Notes: generated from the sequence alone by a model not told the origin. DNA of 64,000 nucleotides from Multifurca ochricompacta (GCA_022496185.1 WTXG01000171.1:17192-81191); one strand, 5' to 3'; numbered from the stretch's first letter, positions 9,990 to 21,723 are shown. Made by a program: numbers and translations.

Positions 9990-12152
9990 ATGGGGTCCCT
10001 TGTGTCTATCGTCAACCTTCTTGTTTTCGTGTCTTCCCTCACTGCGGTCTTGTCTATTCGTGACTATCGAAGACGACGGGGACTCCCTTACCCACCAGGC
10101 CCACGACCATGGCCCGTTATTGGCAATCTTCTTGATATCCCAAGAGAATTCTCTTGGCTCACATACACTCAACTCTCCAAGAAACATGGTGCGGATTGGG
10201 ACTACTTCTTAATAAGGTCACTCTTTACAAAAGGGAATGACAGGGGACATATTGTCTTTCCACATTTTCGGCCAAGTCATCGTCGTATTAAATTCTATCA
10301 AAGTCAGCAAAGACCTGTTTGACAAACGCGGTGACATCTATTCTGACCGCCCTGTCATTCCTATTCTCGACATGTACGTGTCCTTCCATTTGGCACCCTC
10401 GCGTCTTCGACTGATGCGGTCCAGGATGAAATGGGGATGGCTCGTACCATTTGCGAGATACGGCAATTTCTGGCGTCAAGGACGCAGATTGCTCGACCGC
10501 GACCTTCGACCAGGGGCAGTCACAGCCTATCGTCTCATGCAACAGATGAAGGCCCGTGTACTCCTAACCCGGCTGTTGGCGAGTCCTGATGAATGGGAGG
10601 CCCACATCGAGCAGTGAGCGTCGTGACTATACGACCCTCTCCGATCCATTAATGAATGTTTCAGGCTACAGGGGGAACTCATTTTAGCCATGACGTATGG
10701 CTACGAGGTCCAAGGGCATAATGACCGGAAGATCACCGTCGCTAGGCAGATGGCCACTCTTTCATCCACAGTGACCTTTCCCGGCTGTCTGCTGGTCAAC
10801 GATCTTCCTTTCCGTACGTACTCACCACCCATCTATCTTATTCTAGTTGTGACGATCTATTTTAGTCCGATACATACCTGAATGGCTGCCCTGGTTTAGC
10901 TACAAATCACTTGCTCGTTTGGGCCATGAATTGGGGGAGGAAGTCTTGCATAAACCCATGGAGTTCGTCAAAGAGAGTATGGTAAGGATCCATCTTTGGG
11001 TATTTTTGTGGGTTCAACTGTATACATATAATTCTTGAAGGCCAAAGGCACAGCCAGGCCATCGCTTGCCCTTAAAACTTGCAAGAAACGGAGAAACTTA
11101 GTAGAACAGAACGTGAAAAGGCAGAGGAGGCGGTTGCCGGAGCTCTAGCGTCGATGTATGCAGGTGAGTAGCCGTCAGAATCTAAAAAAAAAACATGATT
11201 CAAAAAATTGCCATAGCCGGGACTGATACTGTACGTCCGCGTTCAAATATTTGCAAATATGCCAGACTCATTTATGACGCCGTGTTCAGACCGTATCTGC
11301 TATAATGGGATTCCTCGTGGCAATTTTACTTCACCCCGATATACAGACGACGGCACAGCGTGAGCTCGATGCCGTCACGGGACGCGAGCGACTTCCGACC
11401 TTCGAAGACCGCTCAAAGTTACCATTCGTTGATGCGGTGTGCAAAGAGGTTCTGAGGTGGAGGCCAGTCGGGCCCTTGGGTGCGTCTGACGTGTAACTAC
11501 TTATCCGAGTGACTTCTAATTCCATTCACAGGTTTACCTCACTCAACCACAGAGGATGACGTCTATGAGGGTTTCTTCATACCCAAGGGTTAGTAATTCT
11601 TGTGTATGAACCCGCTTCGTCGTTGGCTTACGCGTAGTCCAAGGTGCGGTGGTATTGGGAAATACATGGTGCGATATCTGCCCCATATTTCCAAAGCGAC
11701 TTTAACTGCTTGCAGGGGGATCTTGCATAACCCGGAGGTGTACCCAGAACCTGATGCCTTTAAACCCGAGCGATTTCTGGAAGCTGATGGAAGTTTGCGC
11801 GACGATCCCACCCTGGCAGCGACATATGGGTACGGAAAACGCATCTGCCCAGGGAGGCACTTAGTGGACACGACCTTCTTTATTTTCATCGCATCCTTGC
11901 TCTCCGTTTTTAACATTGAGAGAGGGAAGGACGACGATGTTAGGCACGTTGAATATTCATTTACTGGTGCGGGAATAAGGTACGGCCTTCAGTTCGCATT
12001 TCGTCAGACATGATAAGGGGGAGAGAGCAAAGGGGTTGGACTGAATCGCTGATCATTATTATCTTAGCCGTCCGAACCCATTTCGATGTTCCTTTATTCC
12101 AAGAGATCAAAGAGCAGAAGAGCTGATTATTGCTGACACCATGGCTCGCTGA
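9990..12152 (+). pseudogene. Cytochrome P450, paralog of the 3635 gene, one-base frameshift
   Basis: The gene has the same exon layout as the P450 at 3635 and closely related sequence: PYPPGPRPWPVIGN, C-helix WRQGR, I-helix AGTDTT (with the same 14-nt micro-exon), KEVLRW, KPERF, heme loop YGYGKRICPG, and a final exon ending at 12152. In the exon starting near 11041 the frame of GTARPSLAL cannot continue into NLQETEKLS without one more base. The sequence cttaaaactt around 11070-11080 is one base shorter than the family pattern. Unless a downstream acceptor is used, or this is a sequencing error, the product would be cut before the I-helix. The first heme-loop residue is Tyr where Phe is usual. 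The start at 9990 follows the paralog; a TTG-initiated extension upstream is not credible. Confidence 0.85.
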
Positions 12153-13320
12153 GCTTCTCAGGCAATTGGTTCATTTGAGGACACGTCAAAAGGGCGTTAG
12201 TCCACACGAGCTAAAATGCTCGTTTTTGTGGCATTATGTATTATTACTGTAGGTTTATCTGAGTCCGTCCCCAGCTTCGCAATTTATTTATGAGAGCCAG
12301 GCCCGATGATATAGGCGACATGCGATACCCATTAGACTAAAAAATAAAAGAGATTAATATGGATTTAAATCAACTGGCAACTGTATCAATTATTATAGCC
12401 GAGGGTGGGGTTGAGGGTAAAGGCGAAGGCGGGGGTGCCAAACAAAGGATAAACCAAACAAAATCTCATTTTGCCTTTGTTTATCTCATTTGTTTGTTTG
12501 TTATAGATCTCATATGCCACTAGAGTGACTAGAACTATCCGTACCCTCCCTTCTCTGTGCTACACTCAGCTTAATCATCTCTGAGGGCTCTGAGAACTCA
12601 GACGATGTACAATCTAGCCTTACCAGCATTGTCACCTGCTGATGATCCTGCGATGGCAGTCCATTTCCTTGAGTGTTTCGAATGCCCGTTATTTTTGATG
12701 GCCTGTCTAAACACCTAGCCCTCCCGCCGTCTCTCATTGGCGCAAACATCAGTGCAAAATACACCAAGTCAAATGCGGTTTCCGTATCATTCTGCACGTT
12801 GGCCCTATGTCACTTAGCCACCCGCAGCAAATTGAGACGTGCGGCCTGGATCTCCTCTCTTGGAGTGGAGCATGGGGTCTTTGCTTCGCTTGAAATGATG
12901 TTCAAGTTGACAAGGAATTCATAATATTCATATATTGAGTGCGGTGGTCGTTCCATTTCATTTCAAACGTATGCTGTGTCCTGTCCTGGTGTTACACCAT
13001 AAAGGCGCAGTATGCGCCCATCACTCTTTTCCTATACCTCCCGCTCCCTAATTGGATCTGGTCTCTCATGAGCATCAGGAAGATTACATTTGCTAGGATG
13101 CTAGGATGACTAGAATGGCATGTTGAGATGGATCATAAACAGAAAGCCGATGCATGACCAATCAACTAGAGCATGATTAGAATGCAATAGCTTATCTGCT
13201 GCCTAAAACCCTTTTTACAGCTGCGCTCAACCTGCTTAACAACAACTCCTGGCCCCACGGTTCTGACGGACAGGGTATAGGTTAGCCGTACCCGTCGTCT
13301 GACCGCCATATAGACGGACG
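12153..13320. other. Intergenic, no supported gene
   Basis: Short open frames on both strands between 12510 and 12924 have no recognisable domain. A purine-rich gggtggggttgagggtaaagg-type stretch lies near 12400. Nothing else is identifiable. Confidence 0.45.
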
Positions 13321-16034
13321 GTGCGCAGCCTTAGTTTTCTGTACCCTACTATGGTGTCCTCAATGGCAAATCCTATGTCTGATGTACCCACTATCGTAGA
13401 TCCCAGCTCCAGCTCCCGAACATCCATTTCATTGATCTCATCTATCTTATCATACTTTGTTGCTACTATCATTGGCAGACCAATAGAACAGCCAGTTGGA
13501 TGGCTTGACCATCTGTCTTCATTACGTACAACACCACAAATCACATCTCCCGACAAATTGATACCTTTACCCCCAACTTCAGCCGAAGGCGCCACCCCCA
13601 CTGCCCCTCTTCGTCCTAAGGTTCCGTCCACAAAGCTCGCCACACGCCCCCATGCTCTTTGACTCCTCGAGTCTGAACGCGCCTATGCCTCTGACCTTGC
13701 CCTTATCCGTGACATTCACCTCCCCACTGCCCTTGGTACATCCTGCATATTGTGCCTAATATGACCGTACTAACGACGATTGTACTCACCCCCCCCTAGG
13801 CCATGAACCACCAGCCCCGATACCTCAATTATCCTCCCCATCCGTCCGCCTTCTTTCCACTGCCTTGGATTCATCAGCCATGTCTCTTAACCCACCGCAT
13901 ATGAAGGGTGAAGATGCACGAATCATCTTTGGCAACATCACTGAGCTTGCAGAGTTCACCCGATGACTTTCTAAATCGTCTCGAGATGGCACTGGGCAGT
14001 GTCATTCCAAATGGAGAGGGCGAGGATAGTGTTGGTGTTCTATTTATGGAAAAAGTACGAGGGGTTCATTTTCATGATTTATTTCCCTTTTTATAATGTT
14101 CCCCAGATTCCCTGTATGGAGTCTCCATATATGCGCTATATTACCCATTGCCTAGTCGCCGTTGCTCGCGTTAAGTCTCTACCCAAAACCCCTGCACTTG
14201 CCGCATATCACGCCACGACATGTGCCCTTGCCCAGCAGCTCTCATACGCGTGGGACCTCCCATCATTACTCATTAAGCCTGTACAATACATATTCAAGTA
14301 TCCTTTTTACTGCATGCCATCATTGAGAAGACCCCCGATTCGCACGGCGACAAAGGGAATCTCCGTCATACCAGGGCTTTGGTCGAGGCTTTTACGTTCG
14401 CCATCAACGAGAGTCGGCGGCAGCGTGAGGTTGTCAAAGAAGTTCTGGTCGCCGGAAAACCCAATGAGGTGCTGGTCTTGGAATCGTCGGACTAGTACGC
14501 GGGGGCGTCAGCGCAGTAAGGAGCTAAATCCCTGATCGACAGTGAGGAAGTCGAGCGCATCAGGCAGATGGAACGCGACATGCGCCGTACATATATGTTC
14601 GGCCAGCAGTTGGAGGAGGAGACAGTCGAGTGGGTTAAATCGGTCAAGGGGTTCATGTCTGCGTTGCGCGCTTGGACCGAGAGCTTCGGGCGCGTGATTG
14701 GTCTTGGGCCCGACCTGATGTCTGAAGCATTCGACGCCTTCTTGGCCATGATTGACAAGCGGCTCGCTTCTCTCTGCACTGAGCTCGAGGCTGTCATTTA
14801 TGAAACGTTCTTATTCTAGCTCCACGCACTCCTCGAGACCATCAAGCGCCCCGCTTTTCTCCTTGACACGCCCCATGCACTCGAACCCCCTCATTATGCC
14901 CTGCTCCAACACAACGCCATCGCAGAGGGTCGCCCGCCGTCCAGTTTATATGAAGCCTCGACTGTTTATGTTGCATTGCGGGCACAGCTTTGCGTGGAGT
15001 TGCCGATCTATTTGAGTTTCTTACATGCTGGTGTGACGCTATGCGTAAGCAGGCTAGCAACCTGACAGGCACACTTTTGGCGCGATGGAGCGAACTGTGG
15101 GATGCCTTGCGTGTCGAGGGTGATGTGAACAAGGTAAGCGGGGATACAAAGCGTGTGTGGCGAGAACGCTAGGAAGAGGCCGCGTGCGGGCTGCGTGCAC
15201 TCAATGTCGTTCACCCAGAGAGGGCCACGCCCCGCTTGACGCAGGCACGCCGTCTTCGTTGGCTACCGTGCAAGAAGGCATTCAATGCCAACACGGATCC
15301 ACTCGATTCAGCACGCTCGGCGCCGGCAGATACGTCAACCGTTTCAGAGCCTGTTCCGTCTGCGCGCAAGAGACGTGACTCTAGCGTGAGTTCCTCGGAG
15401 CGCGCGCGCCGTCGACGGAAACCCTGCACCGGGTCTACTCTTCTGGGTCCTCATCTGGACACGGGCACCCTGGAAAAGTACACGAACCTTCATCCCCGTT
15501 CCCACATCTACAGTTGCCGCATCGGCAGAATATGCCTATACCCCTGCACAGGTCTTTGTTCCAGGTCCCGTTATATGAAGGACGAGAGAGTGAGGGGGCG
15601 AAGAAGAGGAGGGTGGTAAAAGGTCTAGAGGAGGAACGCAGCCATGGGGCGACGAACGCCAAGCAGGAGGTCACCAATTTGCTGCTCCCTCTCTACCACG
15701 GCACACACAACCAAGCCAGTCTAATGAACTTCACCCACGCCCACCCATCCGATCTACACCTCAGCCTCAATTGACGGTGAGCCAGATATGGCATCGTGCG
15801 CCGGCGTTGTACGCGTACCGCGTGGTACATCAGTGTGACCCACCCGAGGGCGTGCAGTACTATGGCCTCCCGTTTTTCAAGCTTTACCTTAACGACGTTT
15901 ACCAGGTGCTCAAAGAGGCCGGAGACTCGAGTAGGCACCCAGCCTTGCCAGTGGCCGTGGATGAAGTGCTGGCGCGTGCCTCCACAGGTGCAATTGGATG
16001 GATACTTGCATCTTTCTTGTTCCCTGTGGACTGA
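13321..16034 (+). pseudogene. RhoGEF (DH)-BAR-SH3 protein, decayed
   Basis: Scattered frames spell one protein in order. A variable N-terminus comes first. The DH domain follows (LLESERAYASDLALIRDIHL near 13665; LPSLLIKPVQ near 14260, the conserved helix of Dbl-type Rho exchange factors). A BAR-like helical region runs from about 14540 to 15170 (RIRQMERDMRRTYMFGQQLE onward), then a basic Ser-rich linker and an SH3-like end (ALYAYRVV ... IGWILASFLFPVD) to 16034. At least one intron is still intact (about 14053-14107). Disabling changes include a stop just before LLESER, one-base losses near 13952 and 14303, TAG and TAA near 14493-14520, TAG at about 14816 and another at about 15168. Fungal DH-BAR proteins, such as Gef1 of fission yeast, act on Cdc42. 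This copy cannot make the full protein. Confidence 0.75.
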
Positions 16035-16446
16035 CCGACATCACATAGTTCCCTTCCCTTGCACTATAAGTGTTATTATCATCAATCTCACTTGGATTGC
16101 ATTGATAGTGTCAAATTGTATCCCCAGGCTCTCTGCGCACGCACCCTTCCTCATTTCCCTGCCTACTCCTTTATCTTTCCCTTCCATCATTGAACGGCCG
16201 CAGGTATACCATCCACTTTATTATCTGCCTGTTTGTAGGTTACTTTTCCTCTACTTGAATAAAGCTATTTGTAACGAGTGTACTCCACGAAGACAATAGA
16301 GATAAAATAAAAAAGAGATAGAGAAATGGCTGTGCTAAACCCTGGGGCCGCTAATTTCCGTTTTTGGCAACCGTTGCGCAGTAGTGGGATGCCACGCGTC
16401 TTCTCATTCCCTCGTTCGACAACCTCATTCAACAACGAAGTAGAAA
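16035..16446. other. Intergenic, promoter region of the NLR-type gene
   Basis: No coding pattern. The stretch separates the dead DH-BAR gene from the NB-ARC gene and should contain the latter's promoter. No TATA box stands out. Confidence 0.4.
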
Positions 16447-19400
16447 ATGCAATCTAAACAGTCAACACTCAAGAAAACCTTTCGTAGGGTCTTCCCACTC
16501 TCGAGTGGCATCAAGGAACCCGATCGTGAGTATTATTTCGCACTACGTTTGTGGCCAGCTCACAGACCTGTCCACCGCAGCTGTGGGCCTCAATCCTGAC
16601 TCATCAGAGCCTATCGGAGCGGGCGGCGACATCGCAGTGAATGCTATTCAAACGTCTTTAGGCATCCTCAAGGAAGCAAGTGCATTGGCGAGTAAGATCC
16701 CTTACATCGCCCCCATCGCGGGGCTCTTACTGCAAGTGCTCCAGATGCGAGATGTGAGTATCGTTGAGCTCCTCCCGAGCATCACTTTTGTTGACGGATG
16801 GCGTATGGATAGGAAGTGAAACAGTTCAAGGACGAGTGGGGAATAGTTATGCAAAAGGTGGCCAGTATTGCGAGTGTCGTCGTCGACGTTGGAGAGTCGG
16901 CTCAAATTCATGATCTAAAGGAGGAAGATCTCCCGGCTGATCTCCGGGATACGTTGCGATCTCTCCAGAGGTACGTTTCATTGCTTCAGAATCTTTCCTC
17001 TTCCATGGTGTAATGGAAAATAAGTGACTTACACGGGATCGAGGGTGCGCTGAGAGAGTGCGCAGACGTGAGAGGGATGAAGAAGATCATTCTTCGCACG
17101 GACATGCTACGGAAGGTCAAGCAATATGATGCTAGGTTGTCGAGCGCTCTTCAACTTGTACAGGTCTGTCATCTATCCTTCGATTTTAAACATTTTGCCA
17201 ATGACAAGTGTTGCAGACGAGGCTGGCTTTCCGAATCCGTCTGGCACAGATCGTTCAAGAGCGTCAAGTAAGCAGCCTAATTATGTCAAGTAATATTGCC
17301 GATCGATTTTGTTTAATAGGTAATCCATGCTGGTATAAACGAGATCACCACGTAAGGACCTTGCTTCTACCTGCGTTGTCATGTAATTGATGTTTATATG
17401 TATGGTCCAGGTCTGAGACACAAGAGCCACGTTCGCCGCAGTTGTTCTTCGGGCGTGATGCCGAGCTCGCCCAGATTGTTGACATGATTTTTGCCAATAT
17501 CCGCTTTCGTCCGGCTCGCATCGTCATTCTAGGACCCGGCGGCTATGGCAAGACCACCCTTGCCAGTGCTGTGCTCACTCACCACCAAATCCAAGAACAC
17601 TACAGGGATGCCAGATATTTTGTTGCCTGCGAATCGGTGTTCTCATCTGGTGCTCTCTTGATTGAACTCGCAAAGACTCTCGGTATCCTACATAGCGGGT
17701 CAGATGCATCTTGGCCACACATCCGTGCAAGACTTAATGCCAGGGAATGTATACTCTGCCTTGATAATTTCGAATCACCTTGGGACCAGGCAGACAGTAT
17801 CCGAAGCTCTGTTGAGGAACTGCTATCAAGGATCACAGAGTTGCATCATACCACTGTACTGATCACAATGAGGGGCACTATTCGACCAGCCCAAACCCAG
17901 TGGACACGCCCCCCTCTTGCCCCACTAAGGACTCTTGGCCATGATGCTGCAAGGGAAATCTGGGAGCACATTACTGATGATTATGATACCTCTGCAGAGG
18001 AACTTATCAAAGCAGTGGATCATGTTCCCCTAGCTGTCAGCCTGTTGGCTCATCTTGCCCAAGCAACATCATCCTCATCACTATTAAAGGAGTGGAATGA
18101 GAAGCATACAGGGCTTGTTCAGATGGGTCATGGACACAAGTTATCAAGTCTTGAATACTCTATCAGGTTATCCATCAATAGTGAAAGGATGAGGGCCCAC
18201 CCATCCGCAAAGAGTTTACTTGGAGCTCTCAGCATGCTGCCAGATGGAATACATGTGAAGCAGTTGGAGAGATTCCAAGGAATCCTGATTGATATGAATG
18301 TGACATTGAACCTTCGGGTTCTTCAGCAATGTAGTTTGATAACAGTGATCGGAGAAAGATATCAAACCCATCCAATTATTCGGCATTTCTGTCATAATCA
18401 GGGCTTTGTGTCATCAAGGCATGAAGGGCCTCTATTGGACTTCTATATCACCCTGGCATCCTTCTATCCACATGATGCTAAGCCCAGTGACTATGCTGAG
18501 ATGGTCTTGGAAGTGAACAACACCAAGGCTATACTGTATAATCTGTTAAAGGCAAACTATAGGGATAAGTCAAGGTTGATCAATGCCATCCTTGCATTTA
18601 CAAATTTTCATATCAATATTGGAGACCTCTCTGATAAGTTAATCAGAGATGCTGTAGAGTTTGCAAAACAGCAACATAGTCCTCAGTCACTGTTGGTTAG
18701 ATGTCTTGACCAGTGGGGTATTTATATCACCAAGCAGGTGATGTGAAGAATGCACAACTCACAGTGCAGGAAGCAGAAAGGCTCTGTTCATTGGGTGCAG
18801 AAAATGGCAGTGCTTTACATGCTGACATACTTTCACATCTTGCCAAAGTCTACCAGTTTCAATATGCCTATCATGAAGCTGAAGCAGCATATCAAAGGGC
18901 TCTAGGGCTTCATGAGGCTACCAATGATGCTTTAGGCCAAGGAAATGATCATCAAGGACTTGGTGATATATATCAGAGGCAAAGCAGGCCAAATGAAGCA
19001 GAAGCCTCATATCTTAGAGCTTTGGAATTTCACAAAGCTGGGAATTCAGCCTTGAATCAAGGAAATGTTTACTGTGCCCTTGGTAATACATACCATCAAC
19101 TCAATAAATTGAAGGAGGCAGAAGCTGCATTTCATAGGGCTTTAGAATTTCATGAAGCTGTACATGACATTATATGGCAAGGAAATGATTATCAAGGACT
19201 TGGTATCACATATACCAGCATGAACAGGTTAGATGAAGCAGAATCTTCACTCAAAAAGGCATTGGAATTCCACAAGGCTGCCAATGTGATTCTTAATCAA
19301 GGAAATGACTATGGCAGACTTGGAGAAACATATTTCATTCAAAAGAAGTTTGATGAAGCTGAAACCTCTTTTCAAAGGGCCTTAGAACTTTATGAAGCTG

Positions 19401-19597
19401 CAAATGATGCATTGGGCCAAGGGACTAGTTTTAATGGGCTTGGAAGGGTGTATGTAAAGATGGAAATGTTGGACAAGGCCAAGAGCATGTTTGAGAAGGC
19501 ACTTAACAAGCATAGGCAGGTAGAATCCAAAGATGATGAAAGATTAGATCTATGGTGGCTGAACTGGATCTCAAATGGGATAGGCCAGGTTTCTTAG
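16447..19597 (+). pseudogene. NLR-type NB-ARC/TPR protein with one frameshift
   Basis: The start at 16447 opens a short exon; about six small introns follow before the long exon from about 17411. The N-terminal region (ILKEASALASKIPYIAPIAG) is a helical module common in Agaricomycete NLR-like proteins. The NB-ARC part has Walker A GPGGYGKTTLA, Walker B-like CILCLDNFESPWD, a sensor-like VLITMRG, and GLPL-type VPLAV. HPIIRHFC lies where an MHD-like site is expected. From about 18830 there are at least five TPR units of 40 residues (YQRAL, YLRALEF, FHRALEF, LKKALEF, FQRALEL). At about 18713 the frame CLDQWG must shift to GYLYHQAGDVKNAQL; a run of four G appears to have lost one. Such proteins are proposed fungal self/non-self or innate sensors. 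The TPR part lies in a CpG-free stretch. Confidence 0.85.
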
Positions 19598-20484
19598 GGG
19601 AAGGGTTTTTGTACAAACAGTGTACAAACAGTAAATAGTTTCTGTAGTGAATCTCATATCTTGGCCTCTCCATGTTTGTCATCCATAGGTCCTCAATGTA
19701 ATTTGCATAAAGTCAAGTTGAGTTTGAGTCAAATCTAGTGATTGTCAAGGGTTTTCATACCCATGTGGGTAAGTGCCATGGGTTTTGCTGGGTACAGGTA
19801 CAGGTATATGGCTCCCAACCCATGGAAACCTGTACCCATGTGGCAGGTTTGGCAGGTATAGGTGCTGATTATCCATTGACAAGATCAGTAGAAATGCTAA
19901 GATAAAACACATCTGCAGCCACAAAAATACAAGATCTCATCTGATGTATGATACAGGGTGGCTTTAAATATATTCTAGTGTTATCCTACAAAATATCAAA
20001 GCAGATCAATGGTGCAATGTAAAATAAAAGTGTTATCAGTGATCTACATTCTTGAAAATCATGATGCATCTGTTTTATTAACATGTGACCAATTCTGCTG
20101 GTCTGGCACTATCTAAAATACTCTCTAGACTACTTTAGACTATTCTATAATTTAATTATCAAATTACTTTATTGAAACAAGGCCTGCATGTATCTACAAG
20201 CTGCATGGGGCAGTGACTACATTGCATCACATGGTGGTCTGATCTCCTTCCTATTAAGGAAGGTTGACTTAAACACACAGAAATGTGCATCCAGGGACCA
20301 GGACAGTCACAGTTGTATGAAATGAAACTAGAATAATAAAATAATAATGTAAATAAAAGATCCTTTTAATCTTCTGAACATAAAACAACAATTTTTGAGG
20401 AATCTTGAGTAGCCATAAATGAACACATTGTGTCCAAGTGCTTATCTCCTTGACCAGGATGGCCTGGGCCATTTATCCAAAATG
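18383..20484. other. CpG-free tract of about 2.1 kb
   Basis: I read every line between the CG at 18381 and the CG at 20485 and found no CG dinucleotide on either strand. TG and CA are abundant. The tract covers the end of the NB-ARC exon, all TPR repeats and the downstream non-coding DNA up to just before the first LTR, so it ignores the gene boundary. Confidence 0.9.
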
Positions 20485-20502
20485 CGCAGAAATGCAAAGA
20501 TT
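19598..20502. other. 3' flank of the NLR-type gene
   Basis: A+T-rich, CpG-free non-coding DNA. It contains a tandem gtacaaacagt duplication near 19611-19632, the mutated TACCC-word repeat at 19758-19862, and polyadenylation-like aataaa runs near 20330-20360. No gene is supported; open frames at 20269-20554 on the minus strand have no motif. Confidence 0.5.
19758..19862. repeat. CpG-less copy of the CGGGTA-word repeat
   Basis: The order atgggtttt, tgggtacaggtacaggta, aacccatgg, acctgtacccatg follows the reverse complement of bases 1-125 (acgggttt, cgggtacgcgtacggt, acccgcgg, accgtacccg), with CG steps largely replaced by TG or CA. Alignment by eye; spacing differs by a few bases. Confidence 0.45.
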
Positions 20503-21094
20503 TGTAACGCCTGGTGTGGGCGTTCGTCACGACGTGTGATGAGTCGCGTAGCAAAACTACGAAGTCAGGTGTATACTGTCTTTCAAGTACACAGAGGTCG
20601 GATGAGAGGTCAACAAAAAGGAGCTAATCCCTTAGTGTCGGTGAGCGGAAAAGTGCCAGAAGCACTGAGACGATTCAAGAGTCGGGTCTTAGGAATCACC
20701 CAGAAGGTAATGCACCAAGTCGATTAAGAAGTCGAGTCTAAGGCATACAGGCTATCTAGGCAGGCCTTATATACGTAATAGAGATCGGGGTCTGAATCGG
20801 AGTATCGTACTCGGCGTATCAACAAAGTCGTAATATATCCAAAGGGGGAACGGAGTCAAGTGGGCCAGGCGAGAATATACGTAGACGAATCTGGTATAGT
20901 CGCGATTCTGGTGGGAAAATACGTAAGCGTTCTGATGTAAGTTATGAGTCATAGATAAGCACAGCATGAGTCAGAGATAAGGGACAAACAAGGACAAAGC
21001 CAGTCACAACACAGTCAACAAAGGGGATAAACACGTCCCAACAGCGAGTCACATGAAGAAAAGAAAACAAGACGACGCAACGGGGTTTGTAACA
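20503..21094 (-). repeat. LTR, family 1 (3' LTR of C)
   Basis: Begins tgtaacgcc and ends gtttgtaaca (TG...CA), 592 bp. It matches 39277-39871 and 46004-46595 along its whole length. Most differences from 39277-39871 are CG against TG or CA, plus a 3-base indel near the right end. Confidence 0.93.
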
Positions 21095-21107
21095 TTACCC
21101 CCTCTCT
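21095..21107 (-). other. Polypurine tract of C
   Basis: On the minus strand agagagggggtaa sits directly before the 3' LTR, matching the position and core GGGGGTRA of the tracts in B (29606-29619) and F (36625-36637). It would prime plus-strand DNA synthesis. Confidence 0.75.
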
Positions 21108-21115
21108 AAGTCCTA

Positions 21116-21710
21116 TGTTACAGTCTCTGCCAAGTAACCCTGTTTTCTTCACCCTCCCCAACAGTGACCCCTCCTTACCGCCTACCTTACACTTCCTGAT
21201 CACGTCTCCGTCCTGGGACCCCTCACATGCTTTGCGTCCATCCCTGTGATCCACTTTGGACTTGTTGACTCACTGTTTGTCTATGTTTGACCTTTATCTT
21301 GTTATCCCTTATCTCGTTATCTTTACAACCGGACACTTACTTAATACCCTATCAGAAGCCAGGCTTTACGCCCTCCGCTTTTGTATATTCGGGCCCACAT
21401 GACTCCGTGTTATCTTATCTTTAGATGCTCATTCGATTACATATATAAGTCTGCTGTAACTACATTGTAGACCTCAGACTCGACTTATTGAATACATCGG
21501 TGCTTGTCTTCTGGACGCCCCTTTGATCTTTGAGCTCAGTTGTCTCAGTGCTTTTGGCACTTGTCCGCTTAACATTGTCCTAAGAGTGCAGCCTCTTGGA
21601 CTTTGACTTGTCCCACTTTACACTCCAAGGAACCTTATTGGTTTCTTACCCGAACCTACGAAGTACGCTGTCACACAAGTCATGTGGAACGTCCCGCACT
21701 GGACGTAACA
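21116..21710 (+). repeat. 5' LTR of B, family 2
   Basis: TGTTAC...GTAACA, 595 bp. It has a TATA box (TATATAA at 21442) and a likely RNA start near 21476. Compared with the 3' LTR it shows differences at about 14 sites, every one explicable as a mutated CpG. Confidence 0.95.
21442..21486 (+). promoter_or_regulatory. B LTR core promoter and self-priming R start
   Basis: TATATAA at 21442-21448 is followed, 34 bases later, by agactcgactt at 21476-21486. That 11-mer is the exact reverse complement of the primer site at 21713-21723, as expected if the RNA 5' end folds back to prime reverse transcription (Tf1/sushi mode). The start site is inferred from TATA spacing. Confidence 0.7.
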
Positions 21711-21712
21711 TC

Positions 21713-21723
21713 AAGTCGAGTCT
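21713..21723 (+). other. Primer-binding site of B (self-priming type)
   Basis: aagtcgagtct lies two bases after the LTR end and pairs over 11 bases with the predicted RNA 5' end of the same element. The same offset of two bases is seen in C, D and F. Confidence 0.7.
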
